A stretch of DNA of 64,000 nucleotides from UBA6623 sp965226435 (GTDB lineage Bacteria; Acidobacteriota; Terriglobia; Bryobacterales; UBA6623). Positions 45,251 through 53,641 of this stretch are shown here, one piece after another (position 1 is the first letter of the stretch; each line of letters starts with the position of its first letter). Location of the stretch: positions 124,001-188,000 of the forward strand of contig CBDDCY010000013.1 in the NCBI GenBank assembly GCA_965226435.1. Direction: 5' to 3'. The translations under genes and the position numbers were made by a program. The notes beneath the pieces were generated by a model, which was given only the letters and a program-made list of their open reading frames with translations, was not told where the DNA came from and did no database searches.

Positions 45251-45946
45251 GCGAGGGCCGTCAACCCGCGCACGGCCATGCTGTTCTTCCTCAATTTCCA
45301 AGCACGTGAGGGGCGGATCGGGCGGGAGGAGTTCGTGGCGTTGGGAAAGAAGCACAACATCCCGACGCTGATCGATGCCGCCGCCGACGTTCCGCCGGTC
45401 GACAATCTCTTCCGGTTCACGAAAATGGGTTTCGACCTGGTGGCCTTCTCGGGCGGGAAAGGCTTACGAGGACCGCAGTCGGCCGGCCTGCTGCTCGGCC
45501 GCAAAGACTTGATCGATGCCGCCGCGATGAACAATTCGCCGAACTCGGATACCCTCTGTCGCACGAATAAGGTGAACAAGGAAGAGATCGTGGGCATGGT
45601 GGCCGCCCTCGAACTCTATCTCCAACGTGACCACAAGGCGGATTGGGCCGAGTGGGAGCGGCGTTGCGAACGGATCGCAAGCGCGGTGGGGAAGATCGAC
45701 ACGGTTGAGACCGAGGTGTATGTGCCGGAGATTGCGAATCAAGTTCCGCACTTGCGTGTGACGTGGGATCACGACAAGCTTGGCGTTACGCCGGAGCAGG
45801 TTCATAAACGAATGAGCGAGGGCGAACCCAGGATCGAGCTACACCCGGAGGCGGAGGAGACTGTCACGGTCGGGGTGTGGATGATGCGGGACGGCGACGA
45901 CGAGATCGTGGCGGAGCGGTTGTCGGAGGAGCTGGGGAACGGGTAG
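45250..45946 (+). pseudogene. Remnant of a SelA-like PLP enzyme (C-terminal ~230 residues)
   Basis: The frame is open from 45206, with recognisable sequence from about AVNPRTAMLFFLN onwards. PLP enzyme features are present: LIDAAADVPP and the Schiff-base lysine in SGGKGLRGPQSAGLL. The match is to selenocysteine-synthase-like aminotransferases (COG1921), some of which act in catabolism as ammonia lyases of amino sugar acids. About 200 N-terminal residues are missing. In characterised genomes such genes sit directly after deacetylases like the preceding remnant, which fits one lost operon. Confidence 0.75.
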
Positions 45947-45991
45947 CGGCCGGCCTCTCGGATCGATCCGGCTCAATCCGGCGAGGCGGAC

Positions 45992-47527
45992 TCAGGGTCG
46001 GCCAAGTTGCCCCGACAGCGGCCCGAGGGCCTTGTGTAACTCACCGAACACGCCGTAAAGGTCATTGTAGATTCGCTGATTGGCGGGGTTGGGTTCGACT
46101 TGACGGTTGACACGGATCATCGAGGCGGCGGCTTGTTCAAAGCCCGGGTAGAAGCCCAGGGCGACGGCCGTGAGCAACGCGGAGCCTAGATTGGTCGCTT
46201 CGAGAACCTTCGGCAGGCGAATGGGTTTGCCCAGGATGTCGGCGCGGATTTGAGTCCATAGGCGGCTCTTGGCTCCGCCTCCGGCGAGGATCACCTCCCC
46301 CGCTCTCGCGTTCGGCCGGCCCGGGCGTTCCAGAGCTTCCAGGCGCTCCATCAGCGCACGAACACTGAAGGCCGCTCCTTCCATGATCGCTCGGTAGAGA
46401 TGCGCTTTGGTGTGTTGGGGCCCGAGCCCGAAGAAGGTCCCTCGTCGATCGGGTTCCCAGTGCGGCGTGCGCTCGCCAACCAGACTCGTGAGGGCGAGAA
46501 GCTTTTCCGAACCCGGCGGAACTTTTTCGGCCTTCGAGTCAAGCAGCTCGTAGATGGAAATACCTTGCTCGGATGCTTGCGATGCTTCGGCTTGGGCGAA
46601 TTGCTCGGCGAACCATTGCAGGCAACCGCCGGTGGTCGACATCGGTCCGCCATGGACCCACTTGTCGGGCAGCAAATAGCAGTTGACGAGTGTCCCGCGT
46701 TCGGGATCGAAGGCCGGCCGGTTGGAACAGGTGAATAGGACGTCGGTTGTGCCGGCGATGTTGACGGTGGTTTGTTCTGAAACGACGCCCGCGCCGAGCG
46801 ACCCGGTGCTGCCGTCGGGGCCGCCGACGATCACGGGCAGCCCCGCGGGAAGACCGAGTTCGGCGGCGAAGGAGCCTTGGGTTTCAGCGGCGATGTGATG
46901 AGCCGGGAAGACATCGGGGAGTTGCTCGCCCGCCAGATCAAAGGCCGTCAAGAAATCTTGCTCCCATCGCCGCTCCGCGACGTTATAGAGCAGCGAGTAG
47001 GAGGCGTGGGCCGGGTCGGTGACGAATGCGCCGGTTAGCTGATGGACGAGATAATCCTTGAGTGATACGTATTTCGCCGTGGCGGCGTGTTGCTCGGGGT
47101 GATGCTGCTGGTAGTAGAGGATCTTCGCCAGGGGCCATTCCGGGCTGACGCGGCGGCCGCAGACGGCGTAGATTTTCTCGGGGCCGAGGGTTGCTTCGAT
47201 GCGCTCGGCCTGCTCGACGGCACGGCGGTCGGCCCAGGTGAGGATGTTGCCGAGCAGGCGGCCGTCGCGGTCGAGGGCCGCCAGTCCGAGTTGCGCGCTG
47301 ACGCCCATTCCGGCCAGCTCGGCGGTGTCGACCCCCTCAAGCGCCTTGCCAACGGCGGTTTTCGCGGCCGAAACGAGCACCCCCGCTTCGAGCTCGACGC
47401 GCCCCGGGCCGGGCGAGTCGACCGGATAGGTACCCGATCCGTTGGAGACCGCCTCGCCCTCGGGTGTAAACACTTCGGCTTTACAGGAACTAGTCCCGGC
47501 GTCGAGGGTTAACAGGAGGTTCTTCAT
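45992..47527 (-). CDS. FGGY-family carbohydrate kinase
   Basis: A 511-residue sugar kinase. The N-terminal phosphate loop DAGTSSCKAEVF, GMGVSAQLG, WADRRA, the central VIVGGPDGSTGSLGAG and the C-terminal ILAGGGAKSRLWTQI (FGGY signature 2 region) are all present. Gluconate, xylulose or a related polyol/aldonate is the likely substrate. The adjacent GntP-type permease favours an aldonate. It is convergent with the SelA-like remnant. Confidence 0.88.
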   Translation of the reverse strand: MKNLLLTLDAGTSSCKAEVFTPEGEAVSNGSGTYPVDSPGPGRVELEAGVLVSAAKTAVGKALEGVDTAELAGMGVSAQLGLAALDRDGRLLGNILTWADRRAVEQAERIEATLGPEKIYAVCGRRVSPEWPLAKILYYQQHHPEQHAATAKYVSLKDYLVHQLTGAFVTDPAHASYSLLYNVAERRWEQDFLTAFDLAGEQLPDVFPAHHIAAETQGSFAAELGLPAGLPVIVGGPDGSTGSLGAGVVSEQTTVNIAGTTDVLFTCSNRPAFDPERGTLVNCYLLPDKWVHGGPMSTTGGCLQWFAEQFAQAEASQASEQGISIYELLDSKAEKVPPGSEKLLALTSLVGERTPHWEPDRRGTFFGLGPQHTKAHLYRAIMEGAAFSVRALMERLEALERPGRPNARAGEVILAGGGAKSRLWTQIRADILGKPIRLPKVLEATNLGSALLTAVALGFYPGFEQAAASMIRVNRQVEPNPANQRIYNDLYGVFGELHKALGPLSGQLGRP

Positions 47528-47673
47528 GGCGTTCGCGGAATGGATCTTGGCGGTTGCCCTTCCATTTCCTTAAGTCCCGATTCCCCGCCGAGATTAAGAG
47601 AAGAGCGCCGAAAAGGTTCCATGCCGCGGGATGGCTCAGGCCCGCGGTTCCTTCCGAGCGATGAGAAAGCCGG

Positions 47674-49035
47674 CTACCGCAGCGGTATCAAAATCGCGGC
47701 GACCTGCGTGATGATGTAGCCGGTGATGCCCATGATGATCAACTGCGGCGTCCAGGTCTTGAGCGCTTCGACCTCGGTGAGTCCCGACATTTGCTTGTAG
47801 ACCCAGAAGCCGCTGTCGTTCATCCACGAACCGACCGCCGAGCCGCTCCCGATCGCGCACGCGACATAGACGGTGTGGAAGGGGGGTGGGGAGGAAAGCA
47901 CGATCGGCGCCATGATCGACGAGACCGTGATCATCGCGACTGTTCCCGAACCTTGCGCGACTTTGATGAGCCCGGCGAGCAGAAAGCTCAGCAACAAGAC
48001 CCCCACGCCGAACTCTTGCGACATTTCGCCGATGGTCTTGCCGACTTCCGCCTTCACCAGCATCCCGCCGAACGACCCGCCCCCGGCGGTGATGAGAATG
48101 ATCAACCCGCCGCTGGCAAGAGCCGTCTCGACCGGCTTGGCCAGTTGCGACAGCGTGTAGCCTTTTTGGGATGCCAGCAAGTAGAGCGAGACCGCCGCGG
48201 AGGCGAGCAGGGCGAAGTTGGGGTTGCCGAGAAAGCCGGTGACGTTGGAGATCTCGCTGCCTTTCGCCACGGCGTTGACGACGGTGTTCGAAGTGATGAA
48301 CACAACCGGCAGCACGATCGGGAGCATCGACATGAAGAAGCTCGGCAGCTCTTTTTCCTCGCGCGCGGCCAGCTCTTCGAGCTCGCTCAACGACAGGCCC
48401 GGCGTTTCGCGCAACGGGACGTCCATGGCCCTGTTGCGGCTCAGGGCGAACAGCCACCCGACGAACGACATCGGCACGGCGATGCAAGCACCGACGATGA
48501 TCATCACGCCGAGATCGATGTTGAGCGCTGCCGCCATCGCCAAAGGTCCGGGCGTGGGGGGCACCATGCTGTGCGTCACCGCCGCTCCGGCCGAGATCGC
48601 CATCAGGAAGAGCAAATAGTCCTTGCCGGTGCGAATGCGCATCGCGCGCGCCAGGGGGACCAACAAGTAAAAGACGGTATCGAAGAAGACCGGCACCGAG
48701 AGCACATAGCCGCTCGACACCAGCGAGAGCGAAGCGTTCTTCTCGCCCGACATGCGGACAAAGACGCGCACGATCTTATCCGCGGCGCCGCTTTCCATCA
48801 GACATTGCCCGATCAGCGCGGCGAGGGCGATTACGATGCCGATACTTCCGCAGACACGCCCGAAGGTCATGGCGACCTCGGGCATCACGTCGCCGAGCGC
48901 GACCCTCGAAGAGAGCAGGCCCACGGCGGTCGCCGCCGTTATCAACGCAATAAAGGCGTTGATCTTAAGCCGAAGGATGAGCAGGAAGACGATCGCGACG
49001 GCGATCAGCAAGACGAGAAGCGGGTGAATCTCCAT
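47674..49035 (-). CDS. GntP-family gluconate:H+ symporter-like permease
   Basis: A 453-residue protein with about 12 membrane segments and GntP family phrases (SMVPPTPGPLAMAAALNIDLG, GSGSAVGSWMNDSGFWV, GSGTVAMITVSSIMAP). The family takes up gluconate and related sugar acids; the exact substrate is unclear. It precedes the FGGY kinase on the same strand at about 150 bp, so import and phosphorylation are probably coupled. A candidate promoter lies right before the ATG. Confidence 0.9.
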   Translation of the reverse strand: MEIHPLLVLLIAVAIVFLLILRLKINAFIALITAATAVGLLSSRVALGDVMPEVAMTFGRVCGSIGIVIALAALIGQCLMESGAADKIVRVFVRMSGEKNASLSLVSSGYVLSVPVFFDTVFYLLVPLARAMRIRTGKDYLLFLMAISAGAAVTHSMVPPTPGPLAMAAALNIDLGVMIIVGACIAVPMSFVGWLFALSRNRAMDVPLRETPGLSLSELEELAAREEKELPSFFMSMLPIVLPVVFITSNTVVNAVAKGSEISNVTGFLGNPNFALLASAAVSLYLLASQKGYTLSQLAKPVETALASGGLIILITAGGGSFGGMLVKAEVGKTIGEMSQEFGVGVLLLSFLLAGLIKVAQGSGTVAMITVSSIMAPIVLSSPPPFHTVYVACAIGSGSAVGSWMNDSGFWVYKQMSGLTEVEALKTWTPQLIIMGITGYIITQVAAILIPLR

Positions 49036-49043
49036 GGCTGAGC

Positions 49044-49073
49044 ATTATTGCCTATCGCGGTGACTCGTGTCTA
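49044..49073 (-). promoter_or_regulatory. gntP-like gene promoter, likely leaderless
   Basis: On the minus strand TAGACA (49073-49068), an 18-nt spacer, AATAAT (49049-49044), then 8 nt to the ATG at 49035. The geometry matches the dnaE promoter; no ribosome site is seen. Confidence 0.5.
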
Positions 49074-49117
49074 TAGCTGCCCGGGTTTTGCGTTGTCGGC
49101 CGGAAGGTGCGCGGGCC

Positions 49118-49140
49118 GAGACAAGCTGAGAGCTTGTCTC
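49118..49140. repeat. Perfect 10-bp hairpin, GAGACAAGCT arms
   Basis: GAGACAAGCT and AGCTTGTCTC separated by GAG, located between the M3 peptidase end and the permease start. A shorter related sequence (GACGAGCTGAGAGCTTGTC) occurs at 57591-57609. Next to it, 49147-49175 holds a GGACAGACAC/AGTGTTCGTCT palindrome related to one near 57782. Confidence 0.65.
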
Positions 49141-49196
49141 CACCGGCCACGAGGACAGACACGAGTGTTCGTCTCTACCGAAGGCCGGTTGCCGTT

Positions 49197-51236
49197 TCAA
49201 CTCGCCAGGGCGAGGCGTTTGAGTAGGGCGTCGGGGTCGCGGCCCATAAACGAGCGGAACAGGTCGGCCGGCTCGTCGCTGTTGCCTTGCGAGAGAATCT
49301 TGTCGCGGAAGTCCATTCCGACTTCGCGGCTGAAGATGCCCTCCTCGGCAAAGCGCGTAAAGGCGTCGGCGTCGAGCACCTCGGACCACTTATAGGAATA
49401 GTAGCCGCCCGCATAACCGACCGGGCTCGAGAACAAATGCATGAACGCCGCGATCATGGCGTTGTCGGGAAGCAGCGGCACGGGCGAGAACGAATCGAGA
49501 ATGTTGAAGGCGTATCGCATCACATCGCCGTCGCGCTCGCCGTCATAGTCGACATGCAACGCCAGGTCGACGGTGCCGAAACTGAGTTGGCGCATCTGGG
49601 CCGTGGCGGCGCGGAAGTTACGGGCCCGCTTCATCTTTTGAAACAGCGCCTCGGGGATCGTTTCTGCCGACTCCCAATGGCGCGCAAACAGGTCGAGCGC
49701 TTCCCGCTCCCAGCACCAATTCTCCATGATCTGCGACGGCAGCTCGACGAAATCCACGGCGACGTTGGTTCCGGCCAAGCTTCGGATTTCGACCTTGCTG
49801 AGCAGGTGATGCAGCAAGTGGCCGAACTCGTGGAAAACGGTCTCGACCTCGCGGTGGGTCAGCAAGGCGGGCTTGTCGGGGAGCGGCGGGGTGAGATTGC
49901 CGCAAATCAATCCTAGGTGTTGCTCGAACTCAGTGCCGGGCTCGGCGGTGATGAAGGAATCCATCCAGGCGCCGTCACGCTTGTTTTCGCGCGGGAAGAA
50001 GTCGGCGTAAAACGACCCGAGAGTGCGTCCGTCCGAGTCGGTGATCGAGTAATAGGTGACGGCCGGGTCCCAGACGGGAACGTCGGCGACGGGCTCGACG
50101 CGGATTCCATAGAGCTTTTCAACGAGGTCGAACATCCCCTCGAGAACGGCTTCGAACGAGAAGTAGGGGCGCAAGTCTTCCTCGTCGAAAGCGTATTCGG
50201 ATTTGCGGAGCTTCTCGGCGTAGTAGGCGACGTCCCAGGGCTTGAGGGCCGGCGCATCGGGCCCCTCGATCTTGTTTCGGAAGGCTTCGAGGTCGCGCTT
50301 ATCCGCCTCAAAGCCGGATTCGGTCTTCTGCTTGAGCGACGCGACAAACTCTTTCGCTTGGTCGCCGTTCGCGGCCATGCGATCCTCGAGGACCAGGTCG
50401 GGGAAGTCACGATAGCCGAGCAAAACGGCCTTTTCGCGCCGCAGCCGCAGGATGTCGGCGATGATCTCTTGATTGTCGAACTCGCCTTGGGAGGCTCGGG
50501 TGCTTTGGGCGCGATACACGCGCTCACGAACGGCGGCATCGTCGAGGTAGGTCAGGACGGCAAGCAGACTCGGCATCTGGAGAGTGAATCGCCATCCCTC
50601 TTGGTCCTTGCTCTTGGCGCTTTCGCGGGCCGCCTCGACGGCGCCGGGCGGCAAACCCGCGAGTTTGGCTTGGTCGGTAATCAGCAGCTCGAACTTGTTT
50701 GTCGCGTCGAGAACGTTCTGCGAATACTTAGTGGTGAGCTTGGTGAGTTCGACATTGATTTCGGAGAGGCGTTTCTTTCCGGCGGGGTCGAGCTCGGCGC
50801 CGCTGCGACGAAACCCGTCGAGCGTCTTTTCCAAGAAGCGGGCGCGGGCGGAACCGAGTTGCTTGGCTTCCTCGCCGGCGGCGTAGGCTTTGAGTTGTTT
50901 CCAGACGCCCTCGTTCAACGCTATCGAGGAATAGAATGCGCTCATCTTAGGCTGCGCGGCATTGTAGGCGGCACGTAAATCCGGTTCGGTGACGACCATC
51001 TCGAGATGCCCGACGACTCCCATGGCGTACTCGATGTCTTCGGTGACGTTTTCGAGTGCCGCGAGAGTGTTGCGATAGCTCCGCTCCTCGGTGTCGGAGG
51101 CCAGGGCGTCGAGGCGGGCTTGGGCGTCTTTCAGTAGTTGCGCGACGGCGGGCTCGACGTGCTCGGGCCGGATGCGGTCAAACGGAATGCGGAAGACTTG
51201 CGTTAGGAGGGGGTTCGAGGAACTGTTGTCAGGCAT
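49197..51236 (-). CDS. M3-family metallopeptidase, oligopeptidase A-like
   Basis: A 679-residue cytosolic zinc peptidase. The zinc motif VFHEFGHLLHHLLS (HExxH) and the third-ligand region (ELPSQIMENWCWE) are characteristic, as is the C-terminal GYAGGYYSYKWSEVLDAD. Family members degrade short peptides, including cleaved signal peptides. No secretion signal is present. ATG at 51236 starts MPDNSSSNPLL; the TTG at 51242 is less likely. It stands alone between repeats and the sensor kinase. Confidence 0.93.
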   Translation of the reverse strand: MPDNSSSNPLLTQVFRIPFDRIRPEHVEPAVAQLLKDAQARLDALASDTEERSYRNTLAALENVTEDIEYAMGVVGHLEMVVTEPDLRAAYNAAQPKMSAFYSSIALNEGVWKQLKAYAAGEEAKQLGSARARFLEKTLDGFRRSGAELDPAGKKRLSEINVELTKLTTKYSQNVLDATNKFELLITDQAKLAGLPPGAVEAARESAKSKDQEGWRFTLQMPSLLAVLTYLDDAAVRERVYRAQSTRASQGEFDNQEIIADILRLRREKAVLLGYRDFPDLVLEDRMAANGDQAKEFVASLKQKTESGFEADKRDLEAFRNKIEGPDAPALKPWDVAYYAEKLRKSEYAFDEEDLRPYFSFEAVLEGMFDLVEKLYGIRVEPVADVPVWDPAVTYYSITDSDGRTLGSFYADFFPRENKRDGAWMDSFITAEPGTEFEQHLGLICGNLTPPLPDKPALLTHREVETVFHEFGHLLHHLLSKVEIRSLAGTNVAVDFVELPSQIMENWCWEREALDLFARHWESAETIPEALFQKMKRARNFRAATAQMRQLSFGTVDLALHVDYDGERDGDVMRYAFNILDSFSPVPLLPDNAMIAAFMHLFSSPVGYAGGYYSYKWSEVLDADAFTRFAEEGIFSREVGMDFRDKILSQGNSDEPADLFRSFMGRDPDALLKRLALAS

Positions 51237-51329
51237 ATTCAATCGATTCGGCGCGCCGGACCGATCAGTTTAGCAATGCCGTGCCGGGCGGTTACGTTGT
51301 CGCGGCCGCGGGCAGCCTTGGCCGGCGGG

Positions 51330-53450
51330 TCATGGAGCGCCGGCCGCGTTTCCGCGCGGCTCCGGGTCGGGCGGGTCGAGCGCCGCACGCACCTTGCCGA
51401 GAAGTTGACTTGGGCCGTAGGGCTTCTGAACAAACCCGGCCAAGCCCTTGCCGACAAAGCGACTGGTGACTTCTTGCTCGTTGTAGCCGCTCGAAAGGAT
51501 GGCCTTCACGTCGGACCGGATACGGCGCAGTTCGCGAAAGGTTTCTTCCCCGTCCAAATGCGGCATCATCAGATCGAGAAGGACCAGCACGAACTCGTCG
51601 GCGCGGGCGCGGAACAGTTCCACGGCCTCGCCGCCATCACTGGCGGTGACGACCGTGAAGCCCCCCCTCTCGAGCATTTTCTTGGCGATGGCACGCACAT
51701 GCTCTTCGTCGTCAACGACCAGGATCGTGCCGCTTCCCCGCCAAGCCTCGTCCTCGCCGGCCTCTTCGGTCAACGCGGCGGTGTCTTCTTCCGAGCAAGG
51801 GAACAAGACTTTGAACGTGGTGCCGCGTTTTGGCTGGCTATAGACCTTTAAGGCTCCCCGGTGTCCTCGGACGATGCCCAAGACAGCGGCCAGCCCCAGC
51901 CCGCGTCCGGTGAACTTGGTCGTGAAGAACGGATCGAAGATCTTGTCAATCGTTTCCTGATCCATGCCGCAGCCGGTGTCGGCCACTTCCAAATACGCGT
52001 AATAACCTTCATCGAGACCCTCATCCAAGTACGTTTCCGACAGATAGGCGTGATCGGCTTCCATCACGCCGGTCGTCACCGTGATCACCCCGCTCTTCTC
52101 GCCAACAGCCTCGGAGGCGTTGATGATAAGGTTCATTACGATTTGGCGGATTTGGGAGGCATCGGCTTCCACAAAGGGCAAATTCTCGGCGAAATTGTAC
52201 TTGAGAGCGACTTTCTTGGAAATCGAGACCTCCAGCAGGTGGGCCATCTCTTCCACCAGCTCCGACAGGTTGAGCGGCTGAACGACGAATTTGCCCTTGC
52301 CCGAGTACGCCAGCATCTGCTTAGTCAACTCCGCCGCCGTCTTGGCCGCAGCCGAGATGGACTGTAGTTCCTCCCTGGCCGGCGACTCGGGCGCTAGATC
52401 GAGCAGTGCAATTTCAGCGTTTCCGAGGACGCCCATCAGCAGGTTGTTGAAATCGTGGGCGATGCCGCCGGCCAGCACGCCCAAGCTTTCGAGTTTTTGC
52501 GCGTGTTGCAGTTGAGCGTGGAGCCATTCGCGCTCCTTATCCGCCCGCTTGGCCGCCGTGATATCGCGGACCATAATCAGCGCTTCGTCGGGCCCGCTTG
52601 TCACGAAGCGCGTCTCGTAATACCCGGTCGTCTCGTCATCGAGTGCCAATTCGTACTCTAATACCCGTGATTCCGCGGATTCGAAAACTTGCTCCAAGCA
52701 CTCGATGCTTGGTTGCGCCACCGCCGGCGGCAGTACCTCTTCGATCGTCTTGCCCAGAAACTCTTGCGGCGGCACCAGTGGTTCGAATTGCGCCCCCGGG
52801 AAGAACTCCAGAAACTCGCCGGCGCGATTTACCCTGAAAATCAGATCGGGCATTGCCCGCAACACGGCTAAGTGGCCGGCCTCGGCGGCGCGCAACCTTC
52901 CCTCGGTCTGCTTGTGATCCTCCACCGCGTTGCGTCGCGCTTGGTTCGCGGCTTCGAGCTCAGCGGTCCGCTGCCGAAGGGTCTCGTCGGCTTCGTCGCG
53001 GGCTTTCCTCAGTAGTTGCTCGATCTGCTTGTTTTCGGTGATATCGACGCAGGAGCCAATGTAGCCCCGAAAGTTGCCGTCCGCCTCGAAGTGAGGGACC
53101 CCGGTGTCCAGAACCCAGCGGTACTCGCCGTCATGACGCCGCAGGCGGTATTCCATTCGGAAATCGCGCCGGGCATCGAATGCCTCGGTGTAGGTTTGGA
53201 GACACCGCTCAACGTCGTCCGCATGGACGCCTTCGGCCCAGCCGTTACCGAGTTCCTGCTCCAACGCGCGCCCGGTAAACTCCAGCCAGGGCTTGTTGAA
53301 AAAGGTGCACAGCTTGTCGGTACCCGACATCCAGACCAACACCGGGGCGGCATCGCTCATCAGCCGGAACAGCGCTTCGCTTTCCCGAGACTCCGGTCCC
53401 GCCCGCGGCCCCTTGATGTCTTCCTTTTTCCCGCCTTCCGCGTTCTTCAC
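51330..53450 (-). CDS. Hybrid sensor histidine kinase (PAS-PAS-HisKA-HATPase-REC)
   Basis: A 706-residue cytosolic kinase; no membrane segment is seen. Two PAS domains are at about residues 25-145 and 195-310 (EYRLRRHDGEYRWVLDTGVP, with GYIGSCVDITENKQ as PAC). A coiled linker follows, then the dimerisation box GGIAHDFNNLLMGVLGNAEIA with phospho-His in the AHDFNN motif, the HATPase boxes MNLIINASEA (N), VADTGCGM (G1), DPFFTTKFTGRGLGLA (F/G2), and a receiver domain with VVDDEEHVR, phospho-Asp in LLDLMMPH and the Lys of VQKPY. GAGGGAGG precedes the GTG start. No output regulator is adjacent. Confidence 0.93.
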   Translation of the reverse strand: MKNAEGGKKEDIKGPRAGPESRESEALFRLMSDAAPVLVWMSGTDKLCTFFNKPWLEFTGRALEQELGNGWAEGVHADDVERCLQTYTEAFDARRDFRMEYRLRRHDGEYRWVLDTGVPHFEADGNFRGYIGSCVDITENKQIEQLLRKARDEADETLRQRTAELEAANQARRNAVEDHKQTEGRLRAAEAGHLAVLRAMPDLIFRVNRAGEFLEFFPGAQFEPLVPPQEFLGKTIEEVLPPAVAQPSIECLEQVFESAESRVLEYELALDDETTGYYETRFVTSGPDEALIMVRDITAAKRADKEREWLHAQLQHAQKLESLGVLAGGIAHDFNNLLMGVLGNAEIALLDLAPESPAREELQSISAAAKTAAELTKQMLAYSGKGKFVVQPLNLSELVEEMAHLLEVSISKKVALKYNFAENLPFVEADASQIRQIVMNLIINASEAVGEKSGVITVTTGVMEADHAYLSETYLDEGLDEGYYAYLEVADTGCGMDQETIDKIFDPFFTTKFTGRGLGLAAVLGIVRGHRGALKVYSQPKRGTTFKVLFPCSEEDTAALTEEAGEDEAWRGSGTILVVDDEEHVRAIAKKMLERGGFTVVTASDGGEAVELFRARADEFVLVLLDLMMPHLDGEETFRELRRIRSDVKAILSSGYNEQEVTSRFVGKGLAGFVQKPYGPSQLLGKVRAALDPPDPEPRGNAAGAP

Positions 53451-53641
53451 GACGCGAGCCTCCCTCGGTTGGGTCGGTCACGGCGCACTCCGACGAATCA
53501 GAAGCGGTGAGATTGCCGGCCGATCTTCGTTTTGCCCGAAAGCGGCGTGACGGCGCTCGCGGTTGGGCACTATTGTAGCGTGTGATTCGGCAAGAAAACA
53601 GAATTACGTCTCGGCTCGCGCGAAACGAGATCGATTTACGC

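Noticed and set aside
47791..49041. 416-codon frame opposite the GntP-like permease
   Set aside because: His/Asp/Arg-rich nonsense composition; antisense of a clear permease.
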